DNA from: Paraburkholderia antibiotica
GTDB taxonomy: Bacteria; Pseudomonadota; Gammaproteobacteria; Burkholderiales; Burkholderiaceae
NCBI RefSeq assembly: GCF_012927125.1
Contig: NZ_JABBFZ010000009.1
Span: 1 to 64,000, forward strand
DNA: 64,000 nucleotides
Direction of reading: 5' to 3'
The notes beneath the pieces were generated by a model. It did not search any database. It was not told the origin of the DNA and saw only the letters and a program-made list of their open reading frames with translations. The stretch's first letter is position 1; every line of letters begins with the position of its first letter. The translations under genes were made by a program, and so were the position numbers. This document shows positions 51,363-60,870 of this stretch, one piece after another.

Positions 51363-52205
51363 GTGACCAAATACACAAATGTGCGAGGTTTGTCGCGCGG
51401 GCTGCTGGTGTTGCAGGCGCTCAATTCGATGGACAGCGGACGGGCGACGAGCCAGCAGATCAGCGAGCTGACCGGGCTGCATCGCACCACCGCGCGACGG
51501 TTGCTGGAAACGCTGATGGAGGAAGGCTTCGTGCGGCGCAGCGCGTCGGACGACAGCTTCCGGCTCACGCTGAAGGTGCGCGCGCTGAGCGAAGGTTTTA
51601 CGGATGACGAACGAATCGCGACGATCGCGCCGCCGGTGATGGGGCGCCTGCTGCAACGCGTCGCGTGGCCGTCGGATCTGACCACGCCCGACGGCGACTC
51701 GATGATCATTCGCGAGACTACGCACCGGTTCAGTCCGCTGTCGTTCCATCGCGCGATGGTCGGGCGCCGCCTGCCGATCCTGCTGACCGCGGCGGGCCGC
51801 GCGTACTTCGCGATGTGCCCCGACGAGGAGCGCGAGGACATTCTCGACCTGCTGCGCGCGGGCTCGGGCGGCGAGGAACAGAAGGCGCTCGCCTCCAACG
51901 ATGCGTTGATCCGCAGCCTCGTGCGGCGCGTGCGCGCGGACGGCTTCGGCTCGAATCACGGCGACTGGCAGGACCAGGGAAAGATCGGCGCGGTGGCGGT
52001 CGCGATCGTGTTCGAAGAACGCGTACTGGCTAGCCTGAACGTGGTGTTTCTGTCGCGCGCGGTGTCGCTCGCGGAAGCGAAGCGGCGCTACGTGCCCGAA
52101 CTGCAGATAGCCGCGCGCGAGATGGTCGAGGAACTCGCCGCCGAAACCGCCACCGATCGAGGCGCGGCCAGGGCGAAGCGCGCGGCGCGGGAACGTCGTT
52201 CGTGA
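51363..52205 (+). CDS. mhpR: IclR-family activator of the mhp operon
   Basis: A 280-residue regulator; GTG at 51363 is chosen because TTGAGG precedes it at seven bases and the conserved region starts at once (VRGLSRGLLVLQALNSM). The winged HTH is ATSQQISELTGLHRTTARRL, followed by the IclR effector domain (LPILLTAAGRAYFAMCP, IGAVAVAIVFEERVLASLN). It is divergent from mhpA and should activate the operon with 3-(3-hydroxyphenyl)propionate as inducer. The Lys/Arg/Ala-rich tail after residue 260 is an extension. Confidence 0.88.
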   Translation: MTKYTNVRGLSRGLLVLQALNSMDSGRATSQQISELTGLHRTTARRLLETLMEEGFVRRSASDDSFRLTLKVRALSEGFTDDERIATIAPPVMGRLLQRVAWPSDLTTPDGDSMIIRETTHRFSPLSFHRAMVGRRLPILLTAAGRAYFAMCPDEEREDILDLLRAGSGGEEQKALASNDALIRSLVRRVRADGFGSNHGDWQDQGKIGAVAVAIVFEERVLASLNVVFLSRAVSLAEAKRRYVPELQIAAREMVEELAAETATDRGAARAKRAARERRS

Positions 52206-52488
52206 GCGGCGGGTGGGAAGCGTTTGGCTAGGTGACGTTGACGAGCGGATTTCCGTTTTATGCGATTTGGCTTAAAGCCCGTTACGCGCGGCCCGGACGT
52301 TACGTAGCACGCCGCCGGTACACGACTGGGGCACAGTCGGCCAAACGCGCGTTTTGATGAAATAGATTGCTTATTCGATTAATTTATTCGACGAATATTC
52401 TTACCAAACCTTAACTCGAAACATAAATTACTTTTGGCGCACAACTTGCATTGCTGGCCTCCACCAATAGTCGTTCAACGAGGACATC

Positions 52489-54081
52489 ATGCACAAATTC
52501 GCCGGTCGGACAGCCATCGCTGTTGCGACGTCTACGCTTCTCGCCCTCTATGGCTGCGGATCGACGCTAACCACACCGAACACTGGCGGAAGCGCGCTGT
52601 CGGGGACGGTCGGATCGTCGGGGACTTCGGGGACTTCGGGTACTTCGGGTACTTCGGGTACTTCGGGTACTTCGGGCACTTCGGGCACTTCGGGCACTTC
52701 GGGCACTTCGGGCACTTCGGGCACTTCGGGCACTTCGGGCACTTCGGGCACTTCGGGCACTTCGGGCACTTCGGGCACTTCGGGCACTTCGGGCACCTCA
52801 GGCACCTCAGGCACCTCAGGCACCTCCTCAACCGCGATCGGCAACGTCGTCACGCAGGCGAGCAACCTCATCACCGCGGTCGGCACGACTGTCGCCGACA
52901 CCGGCAGCAAGGTGTCCGGCACCTCGGTCCCGGGCGTCAATGGCCGCACCACCGGCAATCTCGGCGCGGCCATCACCGATCTCGGCGACGGCGTGAAGAC
53001 GCTCGGCGAAGGCGCCGCGGCCGGCCTCGGCACGCTCGGCAGCTCGAAGAATCCGCTCGGCCCGACGCTCACCTCGACCTCGAGTGTCGTCTCCGAGGCA
53101 GGCGCCGCGGTCAAGTCGGTCGGCGGTGTCGTGACGAGCCTCGGCACCGGCCCCCTGAAGCCGCTCGCGCCGGTCACGGCGACCGTCGGCGCTGTCGTCG
53201 ACGGCCTGGGCAGCGGCGTCACCGCGGTCGGCTCCGGCCTGAACAAGGTGCTGTCGAGCGCGCCGGTCCAGCAAGTCGAAACGCAGCTCAGCACGGTCAT
53301 CAATCCGATTACGACCGCGGTCTCCGACACCACCCAGACGATCGGCAACGCGACCGGCCTCGGCGCGCCGCTCGACAAGCTGCTCAGCACGATCGGCAAG
53401 GGCGTCAACGTGGCCGGCGTGAAGGTGTCGAACTCGATCAACGATCAGGTCGGCAAGGACGGCGGCGGCATCGTCAGCGAACTGGGCAAGACCGTCACCG
53501 GCACCGGCGGCCTGCTGACCGGCTCGACCACCAATCCGCTCGCGCCGCTCACCGGCCTGTTGGGCGGACTCGGCGGCGCGACCGGTTCGGGTGGCTCGAG
53601 CGGTTCCGGCGGCACGGGCAGCGGCGGCTCGTCGATCCTGTCGCCGCTGACGGGTCTGCTCGGCAATCTCGGTTCGCTCGGCGGCCTCGCCAGCTCCAGC
53701 GGCTCGGGTAGTTCGGGCGGCGTGGGCGGACTCGGCGGCCTGCTCCAGCCAGTCACCGGCCTGCTCACCAAGGTCGGCTCGCTCGGCGGCACTGCGGGCG
53801 GCACCAATCCGCTCTCGTCGGTGACGACGCTCGTCGGCTCGCTGACGGTCAGCGTGACCGGAACCGTCAGCGCGGGTGCCCCCACCGGCACGTCGCAAAG
53901 CGGCAACTCAAGCGGCACCAGCAACACAGCGTCCAACCCGCTGACCGGTCTGCCTGGCGGCCTCACCGGCAGCTCGTCGAGCGGCTCGGGCAGTGGCACG
54001 GCGGGCAACAAGGGCCTGCTCGCTCCGGTGACGAACCTGGTCGGCGGTCTGCTCGGCGGCGTCACGACGACCGGCAAATAG
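52489..54081 (+). CDS. lipoprotein with Thr-Ser-Gly tandem repeats (collagen-like-annotated family)
   Basis: A 530-residue protein. The signal peptide ends in LLALYGCGS, with the lipobox Cys near residue 23. Residues about 43-115 are roughly 23 Gly-Thr-Ser triplets. The rest is a low-complexity body rich in Gly, Ser, Thr, Val and Leu (VVTSLGTGPLKPLAPVTATV, GLLGGLGGATGSGGSSG), built of imperfect heptad-like repeats such as GLGSGVTAVGSGLNKV. Burkholderia homologues are often annotated as collagen-like, although Gly-x-Pro is scarce. Probably surface-exposed; repeat number may vary between strains. Function unknown. Confidence 0.75.
   Translation: MHKFAGRTAIAVATSTLLALYGCGSTLTTPNTGGSALSGTVGSSGTSGTSGTSGTSGTSGTSGTSGTSGTSGTSGTSGTSGTSGTSGTSGTSGTSGTSGTSGTSGTSGTSGTSSTAIGNVVTQASNLITAVGTTVADTGSKVSGTSVPGVNGRTTGNLGAAITDLGDGVKTLGEGAAAGLGTLGSSKNPLGPTLTSTSSVVSEAGAAVKSVGGVVTSLGTGPLKPLAPVTATVGAVVDGLGSGVTAVGSGLNKVLSSAPVQQVETQLSTVINPITTAVSDTTQTIGNATGLGAPLDKLLSTIGKGVNVAGVKVSNSINDQVGKDGGGIVSELGKTVTGTGGLLTGSTTNPLAPLTGLLGGLGGATGSGGSSGSGGTGSGGSSILSPLTGLLGNLGSLGGLASSSGSGSSGGVGGLGGLLQPVTGLLTKVGSLGGTAGGTNPLSSVTTLVGSLTVSVTGTVSAGAPTGTSQSGNSSGTSNTASNPLTGLPGGLTGSSSSGSGSGTAGNKGLLAPVTNLVGGLLGGVTTTGK
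52619..52830 (+). repeat. 9-bp coding minisatellite, about 23 units
   Basis: Tandem units of GGnACTTCG (n = G, T, C in blocks: first GGG, then GGT, then a long GGC block, then GGC with ACC-TCA). The block structure shows stepwise expansion. Unit length is a multiple of three, so changes in copy number preserve the frame. Confidence 0.9.
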
Positions 54082-54166
54082 GCGCAAACGCGCCATTCGG
54101 CACGACGGCCGGGCCTAAAAAAATCAACAGCCCGGCCGCTATCAATGTCATGACTACGAGGATGAC

Positions 54167-55435
54167 ATGAACTCCACGATTCAAACCGCCGCGCCGGTTC
54201 AGGACTCGCGACCGCGTTCGGCGGCGCCGTTTTCGATCGGCCTCGCCGGCATCGCGGCCGGCCTGTTGACGCTCTGGCTGGTACGCGACAGCACGACGAT
54301 CGACGGCGCGACGCGCAGCACGCTCGCCTGTCTCGCGATCATCGCGACGATCGCCGTCTACGATCTGTTCGTCGCGCGCGTCTATCTGCGCCCGAGCGCG
54401 GGCCTCGCGGGCCGCGCGGTGCGGCCGCTGAGCCTCGCGCGTGTCGCGCTGCGACTTGTCGCGCTCGCGTCGATCTATGCCGGCATCGGCCTGCTCTACT
54501 GGCTGCTGCCCGAATATCACGGCGCGTTCTACGAGCCGTACTGGACACTATTGCGCACGATCGCGCCGTATGTGATCGTCGCGGCGCCGTTCTATTTCGC
54601 GTGGATGGACCGGCATCAGCGCGACGTCGACGATTCCTATCTGGTACTGGCGCGCCTGCTATTGCGCGGCGAGCGTCCCGCCAACTGGCGGCCGTTGCGC
54701 GAAACGCTGGCGGGCTGGATGGTCAAAGCGTTCTTCCTGCCGCTGATGACCGTCTATCTGTCGACCAACGCGGAGCATCTGAATGCATCGTTGACGAGCG
54801 CGCTGAACGCGCCGTTTTCGCTCGCGACGTTCCGCTTCATGTACGACCTGTCGTTCGCAATGGATCTGATGTTCGGCACGGTCGGCTATCTGTGTACGTT
54901 CCGTCTGCTCGACAGCCACGTGCGCAGCGCGGAGCCGACCACGCTCGGCTGGCTCGTCGCGATTGCCTGCTATCAGCCGTTCTGGTCGCTGATCTCGAGT
55001 CAGTACATTCACTATGAAGGTTCGATGTACTGGGACAACTGGCTAATCTCAGTGCCGGCGCTACGTTTCGTATGGGGCTGCGTGATCGTCGCGTTGCTGC
55101 TGTGCTATGCGAGCGCGACGATCTCATTCGGACTGCGGTTTTCGAATCTGACCAACCGCGGAATCATTACGTCGGGGCCGTACCGGTTCACCAAGCATCC
55201 CGCGTATGTGACGAAGAATCTGGCGTACTGGATGATCTCGGTGCCGTTCGTTGAACCACTTGGCTGGAAAGTCGCGATCATGCATTGCGCGGGACTGGTA
55301 TTCGTCAATCTGCTTTATTTCCTGCGCGCGAAGACCGAAGAACGGCATTTGATGAACGATCCGGAGTATCGGGCTTACGCGGAGTGGATTTCGAGGAACG
55401 GGGTGGTGGCGAGGGTGGCGCGATTGTTCGATTAG
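54167..55435 (+). CDS. polytopic membrane protein with C-terminal ICMT-like methyltransferase domain
   Basis: A 422-residue inner-membrane protein with about 8-10 hydrophobic segments. The C-terminus has GIITSGPYRFTKHPAYVTKN and a later TEERHLMNDPEYRAYAEW, the SAM-binding signature of isoprenylcysteine carboxyl methyltransferase/PEMT-type proteins (Gly-Pro-Tyr, Arg-His-Pro-x-Tyr, Glu-Glu). The N-terminal half has no known domain. Bacteria lack prenyl-cysteine proteins of the eukaryotic kind, so the substrate is unknown. It follows the repeat lipoprotein by 85 bp and may be co-transcribed. Confidence 0.75.
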   Translation: MNSTIQTAAPVQDSRPRSAAPFSIGLAGIAAGLLTLWLVRDSTTIDGATRSTLACLAIIATIAVYDLFVARVYLRPSAGLAGRAVRPLSLARVALRLVALASIYAGIGLLYWLLPEYHGAFYEPYWTLLRTIAPYVIVAAPFYFAWMDRHQRDVDDSYLVLARLLLRGERPANWRPLRETLAGWMVKAFFLPLMTVYLSTNAEHLNASLTSALNAPFSLATFRFMYDLSFAMDLMFGTVGYLCTFRLLDSHVRSAEPTTLGWLVAIACYQPFWSLISSQYIHYEGSMYWDNWLISVPALRFVWGCVIVALLLCYASATISFGLRFSNLTNRGIITSGPYRFTKHPAYVTKNLAYWMISVPFVEPLGWKVAIMHCAGLVFVNLLYFLRAKTEERHLMNDPEYRAYAEWISRNGVVARVARLFD

Positions 55436-55559
55436 TCCATCGATTGGCCCGTCGAGTAACGCGCAATCAACCGGCGATTAGCCCGCGACTTGTCTTTATA
55501 GATCGTCTTTCGCGGCATCCCCTCTCTACCTTTCTCTCGTCGTTTCCAACGCACGATTA

Positions 55560-55590
55560 AAACGGGCTCTCCGCCCGTTTTTCTTTTTCC
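55560..55590 (+). terminator. intrinsic terminator
   Basis: AAACGGGC (55560-55567), a 5-nt loop and GCCCGTTT (55573-55580), followed by a T-rich tract. It closes the lipoprotein/ICMT-like unit and separates it from the exopolysaccharide cluster. Confidence 0.85.
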
Positions 55591-55637
55591 GCCGCCAATG
55601 TCGCATGTCACGCCTGTCTGTTCCCTACCGCACACGC

Positions 55638-55656
55638 CGTTACGGGCGACGTAACG
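55638..55656. promoter_or_regulatory. inverted repeat, candidate enhancer-binding site
   Basis: CGTTAC-N7-GTAACG (6-bp arms), with the GTAACG arm overlapped by a second TAACG (GTAACGTAACG). It lies about 135-155 bp upstream of the sigma-54-type promoter match, a usual distance for an activator site. Confidence 0.45.
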
Positions 55657-55790
55657 TAACGAGCGCGTCTTTCGACATGTTCCCGGATGTTTCCCGCGCT
55701 TGCGCCAACGCCTGATGAATACCCACAAAGCCCAGTCGCTAAAGGATTTTTCCCTATCCCAGGCAGTCGATGCGTGAGTGCGATTAGTCA

Positions 55791-55807
55791 ATTGGCACAC
55801 TTCATGC
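55791..55807 (+). promoter_or_regulatory. sigma-54-type promoter match upstream of the exopolysaccharide cluster
   Basis: TTGGCACACTTCATGCT: GG at -24 and GC at -12 separated by exactly 10 bp, with TTGGCAC fully matching the -24 element and ATGCT four of five for the -12 element. The start would be near 55818, giving an untranslated leader of about 420 nt before the WcaJ-type gene. Confidence 0.55.
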
Positions 55808-56238
55808 TCTTTATGTCGCGCAGCACAAAACACGGACAACAAAGCAGTCGGCAAAAAGGTACTTCGCGTCAACGACCGGTTTGATCGGGGGTCATCGGGC
55901 TGGTCTTCTCAACGCGCGACATCGGCGGGTTAGCGACAAGGCTCCGCCGCTGCAACGCGGCGCGGTCGTGCGTGCGACACGGACGACCGTAATTCGCAGG
56001 ACCACCCCCATCGTTGTTCAGGCTCGTTCGGTCAGTGCTTCCGGCTGGGCGGGCGAAATCCAGTTCGAGTTTCAAGAAATGCGCGCTTCAAGCGTGCGGG
56101 GGCAGTGTTGTCTTCTGCAAATGCCGCTTGCGGCACAGCAGAACAGATCAGCAAGAGAGACCGGATCGGTTAGCGCGGATACACGCGCAGCCGATCGACA
56201 AAACGTTTGACATCGAAGATCAGCGCGGGGAAACAGGA

Positions 56239-57654
56239 ATGGACACGGCGAATTTCGCTCAGCACAGAAAAGCAATACCGGGCTTGCACAGTCTGATTGC
56301 GCGTCTTCTCGATGTGGCGCTTGTCGTTCTGGGGTCGTTGGCCGCATCGCATGTGCGCTTCGAAGATCTGGCGCAAAGTCGGATCGATATGGCATTCGTC
56401 GCGTTTGCCGCCGCTTTTACGCTCGTGCTGTTTCCGATGTTCGGCATCTATGGTTCGTGGCGCGGTCGTGCGATGCTGCGCATGATCGGTCAGGTGTCGC
56501 TCGCGTGGCTGGTCGTGCAGGGCTGCGGCCTCGTGCTGATGTTCTCGCTGCACCGTTCCGATTTCATTTCGCGGCTCTGGTTCGCGTATTGGACCGGCAT
56601 CACCGGCGGCGCGCTGATCGCGGTTCGCGTCGTCGTGCACAAGGCACTCGCGCGACTGCGTTATGCCGGCATGAATTTGCGCCGCGTCGCGATCGTCGGT
56701 TGCGGCGCGCATTGCCAGCACGTGGTGCGCAAGATCGAAGGCTCGGCCGGCAGCGGCTTTCGCGCGGTCGCCGCATTCGACGCGAAGCCGGTACTCGGCA
56801 CCACCGGTTCCGGTGTACCGGTCTATAACGACGTCGAGAAGTTTGCGTCGTATGTGCGCGCCCACGATGTGCAGGAAGTGTGGCTGGCGTTGCCGCTCTC
56901 CGAAGAACGCACGATTTCGCGCTTCGTCGACGAATTCCGCGACGATCTCGTCAACGTGCGCTTCGTGCCCGACATGCGCAGCGTCGCGCTGTTCGATAGC
57001 CACGTGATCGACCTGATCGGGATGCCCGCTATCAATCTCGTCGCGTCGCCGGTATCGGCGCGCGCGATGGTGAAGAAAGAGATCTTCGATCGCGCATTCG
57101 CCGCGTGCGCGCTATTGGCACTCGCCCCGCTGCTCGCCGCCATTGCGATTGCCGTGAAGCTGTCGTCGCGCGGCCCGGTGTTCTTCACGCAGAAGCGCAA
57201 AGGCGCTGACGGACGCATCTTCAGGATCTACAAGTTCCGTTCGATGCGCCCTCACGCGGTGAAAGACGGCGTCGTCAGACAGGCCACCAAAGGCGATCCG
57301 CGCATCACGCGAGTGGGTGCGTTCCTGCGGCGTACGAGTCTCGACGAACTGCCGCAATTCTTCAATGTACTGCGCGGCGACATGTCCGTCGTCGGCCCGC
57401 GACCGCACGCGATCGAACACGACGAGCTCTATCAGAAAGTCGTAAACGGCTATATCCACCGCTACCGGATCAAGCCGGGCATCACAGGCTGGGCGCAGAT
57501 CAACGGCTTCAGAGGCGAAACGGATCGAATCGAAAAGATGCAAGGACGTGTCGAGCACGACCTGTACTACCTGCGGAACTGGTCGTTCGGACTCGACATG
57601 CGGATCGTCGCAGCGACGATCCGAAAAGGCTTCGTTCATAGCAACGCGTATTGA
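56239..57654 (+). CDS. undecaprenyl-phosphate glucose-1-phosphate transferase (WcaJ/BceB type)
   Basis: A 471-residue polyprenol-phosphate hexose-1-phosphate transferase. The ATG of MDTANFAQHRKAIPG has GGGGAAACAGGA upstream; the frame is open further but not conserved. Several N-terminal TM segments, a Rossmann-like central region (RRVAIVGCGAHCQHVVRKIE) and the bacterial-transferase C-terminus: KKEIFDRAFA, FRIYKFRSMR, then RTSLDELPQFFNVLRGDMS and VVGPRPHA. It loads the first sugar phosphate onto undecaprenyl phosphate for exopolysaccharide synthesis and opens the cluster. Confidence 0.9.
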   Translation: MDTANFAQHRKAIPGLHSLIARLLDVALVVLGSLAASHVRFEDLAQSRIDMAFVAFAAAFTLVLFPMFGIYGSWRGRAMLRMIGQVSLAWLVVQGCGLVLMFSLHRSDFISRLWFAYWTGITGGALIAVRVVVHKALARLRYAGMNLRRVAIVGCGAHCQHVVRKIEGSAGSGFRAVAAFDAKPVLGTTGSGVPVYNDVEKFASYVRAHDVQEVWLALPLSEERTISRFVDEFRDDLVNVRFVPDMRSVALFDSHVIDLIGMPAINLVASPVSARAMVKKEIFDRAFAACALLALAPLLAAIAIAVKLSSRGPVFFTQKRKGADGRIFRIYKFRSMRPHAVKDGVVRQATKGDPRITRVGAFLRRTSLDELPQFFNVLRGDMSVVGPRPHAIEHDELYQKVVNGYIHRYRIKPGITGWAQINGFRGETDRIEKMQGRVEHDLYYLRNWSFGLDMRIVAATIRKGFVHSNAY

Positions 57655-57678
57655 CACCGCCACTCACAACAACAACAC

Positions 57679-60054
57679 ATGGCCATGAAACTACGCGGAC
57701 CGACATTCCATTCGGCACCTAAAACGCTGGCGCTCGCGGCAGCGATCGCATTCTCGACGTCGAGCCACGCCGCCGAACCGGCGCTCGGCGCGCTCGGTCA
57801 GTCGGGCGGCCTCGTGATTCCGTACGCGTTTGCGCTGCCCGAGGGGATGGCCGAAGCGCAGTACAACAATTACATCGATCCCCGTTACGGGAAGCAGGCA
57901 ACCGGTTCGCAAATCTACTGGGGTGCGGTGGGACTGTTGCCCTATGTCGAGTTGTCCGCGGGCCTCGCGAACTATCCCGCCAATGTCCACGTACCGTATT
58001 CGAACGAAGAGCGCTTTCTCTTCCGTCACCTGATGGGGAATCTGAAGGTCGAGGTGCCCAAGTTCTTCAAATACCAGCCGACGATCGCCTTCGGCATCGG
58101 CGACATCGGCGGACAGACGCATTTCTTCCGCTCGAAATACGGCGTCGTCTCGCAGGCATTCGGACCGTTGACGCTGACCGCCGGTTACGGTCAGGGCGAT
58201 CGCCTCGACGGCATATTCGGCGGCGCTCAGCTTTCGTTGTGGCATACCGGTCTGTCGCTGCTCGCCGAAGACGATTCGAAGACCCCCTATGCGGGTATCC
58301 GCTATCAGTCGCCGCGCGTCAGCTGGCTCGCCGACGCGAACGTGATCGGCACTCTCACGCGCTCGCTACGCTCGACCAATGGCGTGTCGCCGCGCACGTC
58401 GTTTTCGGTCGGTATCCAGATTCCGCTCGGCAAGCGCTTCAGCAGCACGCGTTGCGAAAACGGCCTGTGCGAAGGCCCGCAAGTCGCCACCGCGCAAAAC
58501 ACCACCGCCGACAACGACGATCCGCTGCAACTCACGAACCTGCCGCCCGTCGACGTGCGCGCAGCAACCGCGAGCAGCAGTGCACTCGCCAGCGGGCCGA
58601 TCGCCTACGTCCCGCCATTGCAATCGTATGCCTCGGTGATGCTGAGCGACGCGACCCCGCCGAAATCAGCGGATGCGCCCGCATTGACGGAAGCGCTCGA
58701 CACATCGTCGCTCGATGCCATCGCCACGCAACTGTTTACCGCCGGTCTCGAACGCGTGCGCGTCGGTGTCAGCGGTCACGACCTGATCGTCGAATACGAA
58801 AACCACCGCTACAACCAGAACGAAGCGGACGCACTCGGTATCGTGCTCGGCGTCGCGAGTGTCAATGCACCGCACGGCACCGAGAAGATTCATGTGGTCA
58901 TCAAGAAGGCGAACGAGCCGATTGGCGAAGTAAGCGTCGATCGCGACGCATTCGCGCAGTTCATGGCCGGCGGAGCGCCGACTGCCGCGAGTGCGTCGCT
59001 GACGATGCGCTCGCGCCCGACCTACGACGCCGATTCGATCGCATGGCACGGCGACGAACACAAGCATGGCTTGACGCGTATTCAGATCGAACCGGTCGTC
59101 AGCTATCTGTACGGCACCGAGTACGGCGTCTTCGACATCTCGCTCGGCGCGAACATTCAGGGCTTCGTGCCGCTGTGGCGCGGCGCGGAACTGTACGCGA
59201 GCTATATCGCCCCGCTCTACAACACGAAGAACATGGACGACGGCCACGTGTTCAGCGACTACCGTCTGCGCGGTGGTCTGAATGCGGTCGCGCTCGCGCA
59301 AAGCTTCTGGATCGTGCCACAGGTCTTTAACGTCGTATCGGTCGGCAAGTTCGATTACTCGTACGTCGGCGCACAAAACGAAACCACCGTATTCGTGCCC
59401 GGCCGTCCCGATCTGATCCGCCTGCGACTCGCTTACCTGCATCACGGTCCCGGCCACGACGATCTGCCGAGCGTAAAGAACGCGGAATTGACGTATCGCT
59501 GGGTACAGCCCGCGTGGAAGTTGTGGATCGAAGCGGGCGTCGCGCGCTTCGTCGGTGGAGACAAAGGTCCGGTCGCCACGCTCACGCGCTGGTTCGACGA
59601 CGTCTCCGTCAGCGTGCATGGCGAGCACAGCGGCCAGGGCACGTTCGTGGGCGCGGCCGTCAGCTTCCCGCTCACGCCGCGTCAGGGCATGCAGCCGGGC
59701 ATTACCCAGGTCTATGGCTCGGAAGACTTCGGGCTCGACTTCCGCACGCGCGTGGGCTCGACCAATTACCTGTCGCCCGGCGCCGCGGAGAACATGAGCT
59801 TCCCCTACAGCACGCAGCAGTACCTGCTGAATCAGGGGCGCTTTAGCGGCGAGTACTTCTCCACCCAGCTCTACCGGATGCGTGACGCCTACCTGCGTTA
59901 CGGCCCGGCTTCTCGCGACGAAAACAAAACCGCGCCGCAAACGGGTGCCCGTGCTGCCTCGACGGGGATCAAGCTTTCGCGCCGCGACTGCGGAAAACAG
60001 GTTCTGCCAGGTGTAAGCGATGGACAGGCGCTCGTGCCCGTCATGTGTGAATGA
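57679..60054 (+). CDS. YjbH-like outer-membrane exopolysaccharide protein
   Basis: A 791-residue secreted protein. The signal peptide (TLALAAAIAFSTSSHA) is followed by two barrel-like halves: LGQSGGLVIPYAFALPEGMA with GGQTHFFRSKYGVVSQAFG, and a second part with RIQIEPVVSYLYGTEYG and DYRLRGGLNAVALAQS. This layout is that of YjbH (DUF940) proteins, linked to polysaccharide export at the outer membrane. It is longer than E. coli YjbH (about 700). It is 24 bp after the WcaJ-type gene. No yjbEFG homologues are in view. Confidence 0.8.
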   Translation: MAMKLRGPTFHSAPKTLALAAAIAFSTSSHAAEPALGALGQSGGLVIPYAFALPEGMAEAQYNNYIDPRYGKQATGSQIYWGAVGLLPYVELSAGLANYPANVHVPYSNEERFLFRHLMGNLKVEVPKFFKYQPTIAFGIGDIGGQTHFFRSKYGVVSQAFGPLTLTAGYGQGDRLDGIFGGAQLSLWHTGLSLLAEDDSKTPYAGIRYQSPRVSWLADANVIGTLTRSLRSTNGVSPRTSFSVGIQIPLGKRFSSTRCENGLCEGPQVATAQNTTADNDDPLQLTNLPPVDVRAATASSSALASGPIAYVPPLQSYASVMLSDATPPKSADAPALTEALDTSSLDAIATQLFTAGLERVRVGVSGHDLIVEYENHRYNQNEADALGIVLGVASVNAPHGTEKIHVVIKKANEPIGEVSVDRDAFAQFMAGGAPTAASASLTMRSRPTYDADSIAWHGDEHKHGLTRIQIEPVVSYLYGTEYGVFDISLGANIQGFVPLWRGAELYASYIAPLYNTKNMDDGHVFSDYRLRGGLNAVALAQSFWIVPQVFNVVSVGKFDYSYVGAQNETTVFVPGRPDLIRLRLAYLHHGPGHDDLPSVKNAELTYRWVQPAWKLWIEAGVARFVGGDKGPVATLTRWFDDVSVSVHGEHSGQGTFVGAAVSFPLTPRQGMQPGITQVYGSEDFGLDFRTRVGSTNYLSPGAAENMSFPYSTQQYLLNQGRFSGEYFSTQLYRMRDAYLRYGPASRDENKTAPQTGARAASTGIKLSRRDCGKQVLPGVSDGQALVPVMCE

Positions 60055-60073
60055 CTTTCTTTGGAGATACACG

Positions 60074-60805
60074 ATGAAGCTTCTGAACGGCGCCGCGCTG
60101 CGCGCCCTGCAGTATGGATCGATGGTGCTGGCGGCCAGTGCGGTGGTGGCCTGCGGCGGCTCGAACGACAGCGGCACCGCGCCCGGCGCGACGATCAGCG
60201 GCACGGCCGCGGTCGGCGCCGCGCTCGCGAACGCGAACGTCACGTTGACGTGCAAGAACGGTTCGGGCAGCGCCACCACCGATTCGAACGGCGCGTATAA
60301 GGCCACTTTCAATTTCGACGCGCCGTGCGCGATCACGGCAAGCGGCGGCTCGACGACGATCCATTCGTTCGCGGCCGGTTCGGGCACCTACAACGTGACG
60401 CCGCTCACCGAGCTGCTGCTGAGCTATCTGGCCGGCCAACTCGGCACGACAGAAAGCGCGCTGCTCGCGGGTATTTCGTCGAACGCTTCGTACCAGAGCG
60501 CGCTGTCGAACAGCACCGTGATCGCCAACGCTGAAGCGGCGGTCGTGAAGCTCATCAAGGACACGTACGGCATCACGCTGTCTTCGTCGTCGTTCCTGAC
60601 GGTGTCGTTCACGCCGGGCACGGCGGGCGCCGACGCGGATCTCGACACGCTGCAAGCCGCGGGCGCGATCACGAGCGACGGGCAGCCGGCGGCGTCGCTG
60701 GTGGCGGCGGCCGTGGCGGCAGGTCAGGCGGCGCCGATTTCGAGTGGCAGTGCGGGGAGTGTGGCGACGGGGGGGACGGGGGGGACGGGAACGACAACCA
60801 AATAA
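60074..60805 (+). CDS. lipoprotein of the exopolysaccharide cluster
   Basis: A 243-residue protein, ATG supported by GGAG nine to ten bases upstream. The signal ends VLAASAVVACGGSND, with Cys27 as the lipidated residue. The body has a carboxypeptidase-regulatory-like beta fold (SGTAAVGAALANANVTL, TDSNGAYKATFNFDAP), then a helical segment and a Gly/Thr-rich tail. Between YjbH and the export gene it may help secretion or anchor the polymer; function unknown. Confidence 0.7.
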   Translation: MKLLNGAALRALQYGSMVLAASAVVACGGSNDSGTAPGATISGTAAVGAALANANVTLTCKNGSGSATTDSNGAYKATFNFDAPCAITASGGSTTIHSFAAGSGTYNVTPLTELLLSYLAGQLGTTESALLAGISSNASYQSALSNSTVIANAEAAVVKLIKDTYGITLSSSSFLTVSFTPGTAGADADLDTLQAAGAITSDGQPAASLVAAAVAAGQAAPISSGSAGSVATGGTGGTGTTTK

Positions 60806-60870
60806 CGCCCATTACGCCGTCGCCCAGATACACCCGCCAACGAATTGCTCACAACGCTTGAGCGATTCCG

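Noticed and set aside
52619..52830. CRISPR array
   Set aside because: Contiguous 9-bp units without spacers; no cas genes in the window.
52434..53711. Alternative frames across the Thr-Ser-Gly repeat (Gly-His-Phe, Lys-Cys-Pro, Pro-Glu-Val repeats)
   Set aside because: The 9-bp unit has no stop in these frames, so they are open by chance; only the lipoprotein frame has a signal peptide and lipobox.
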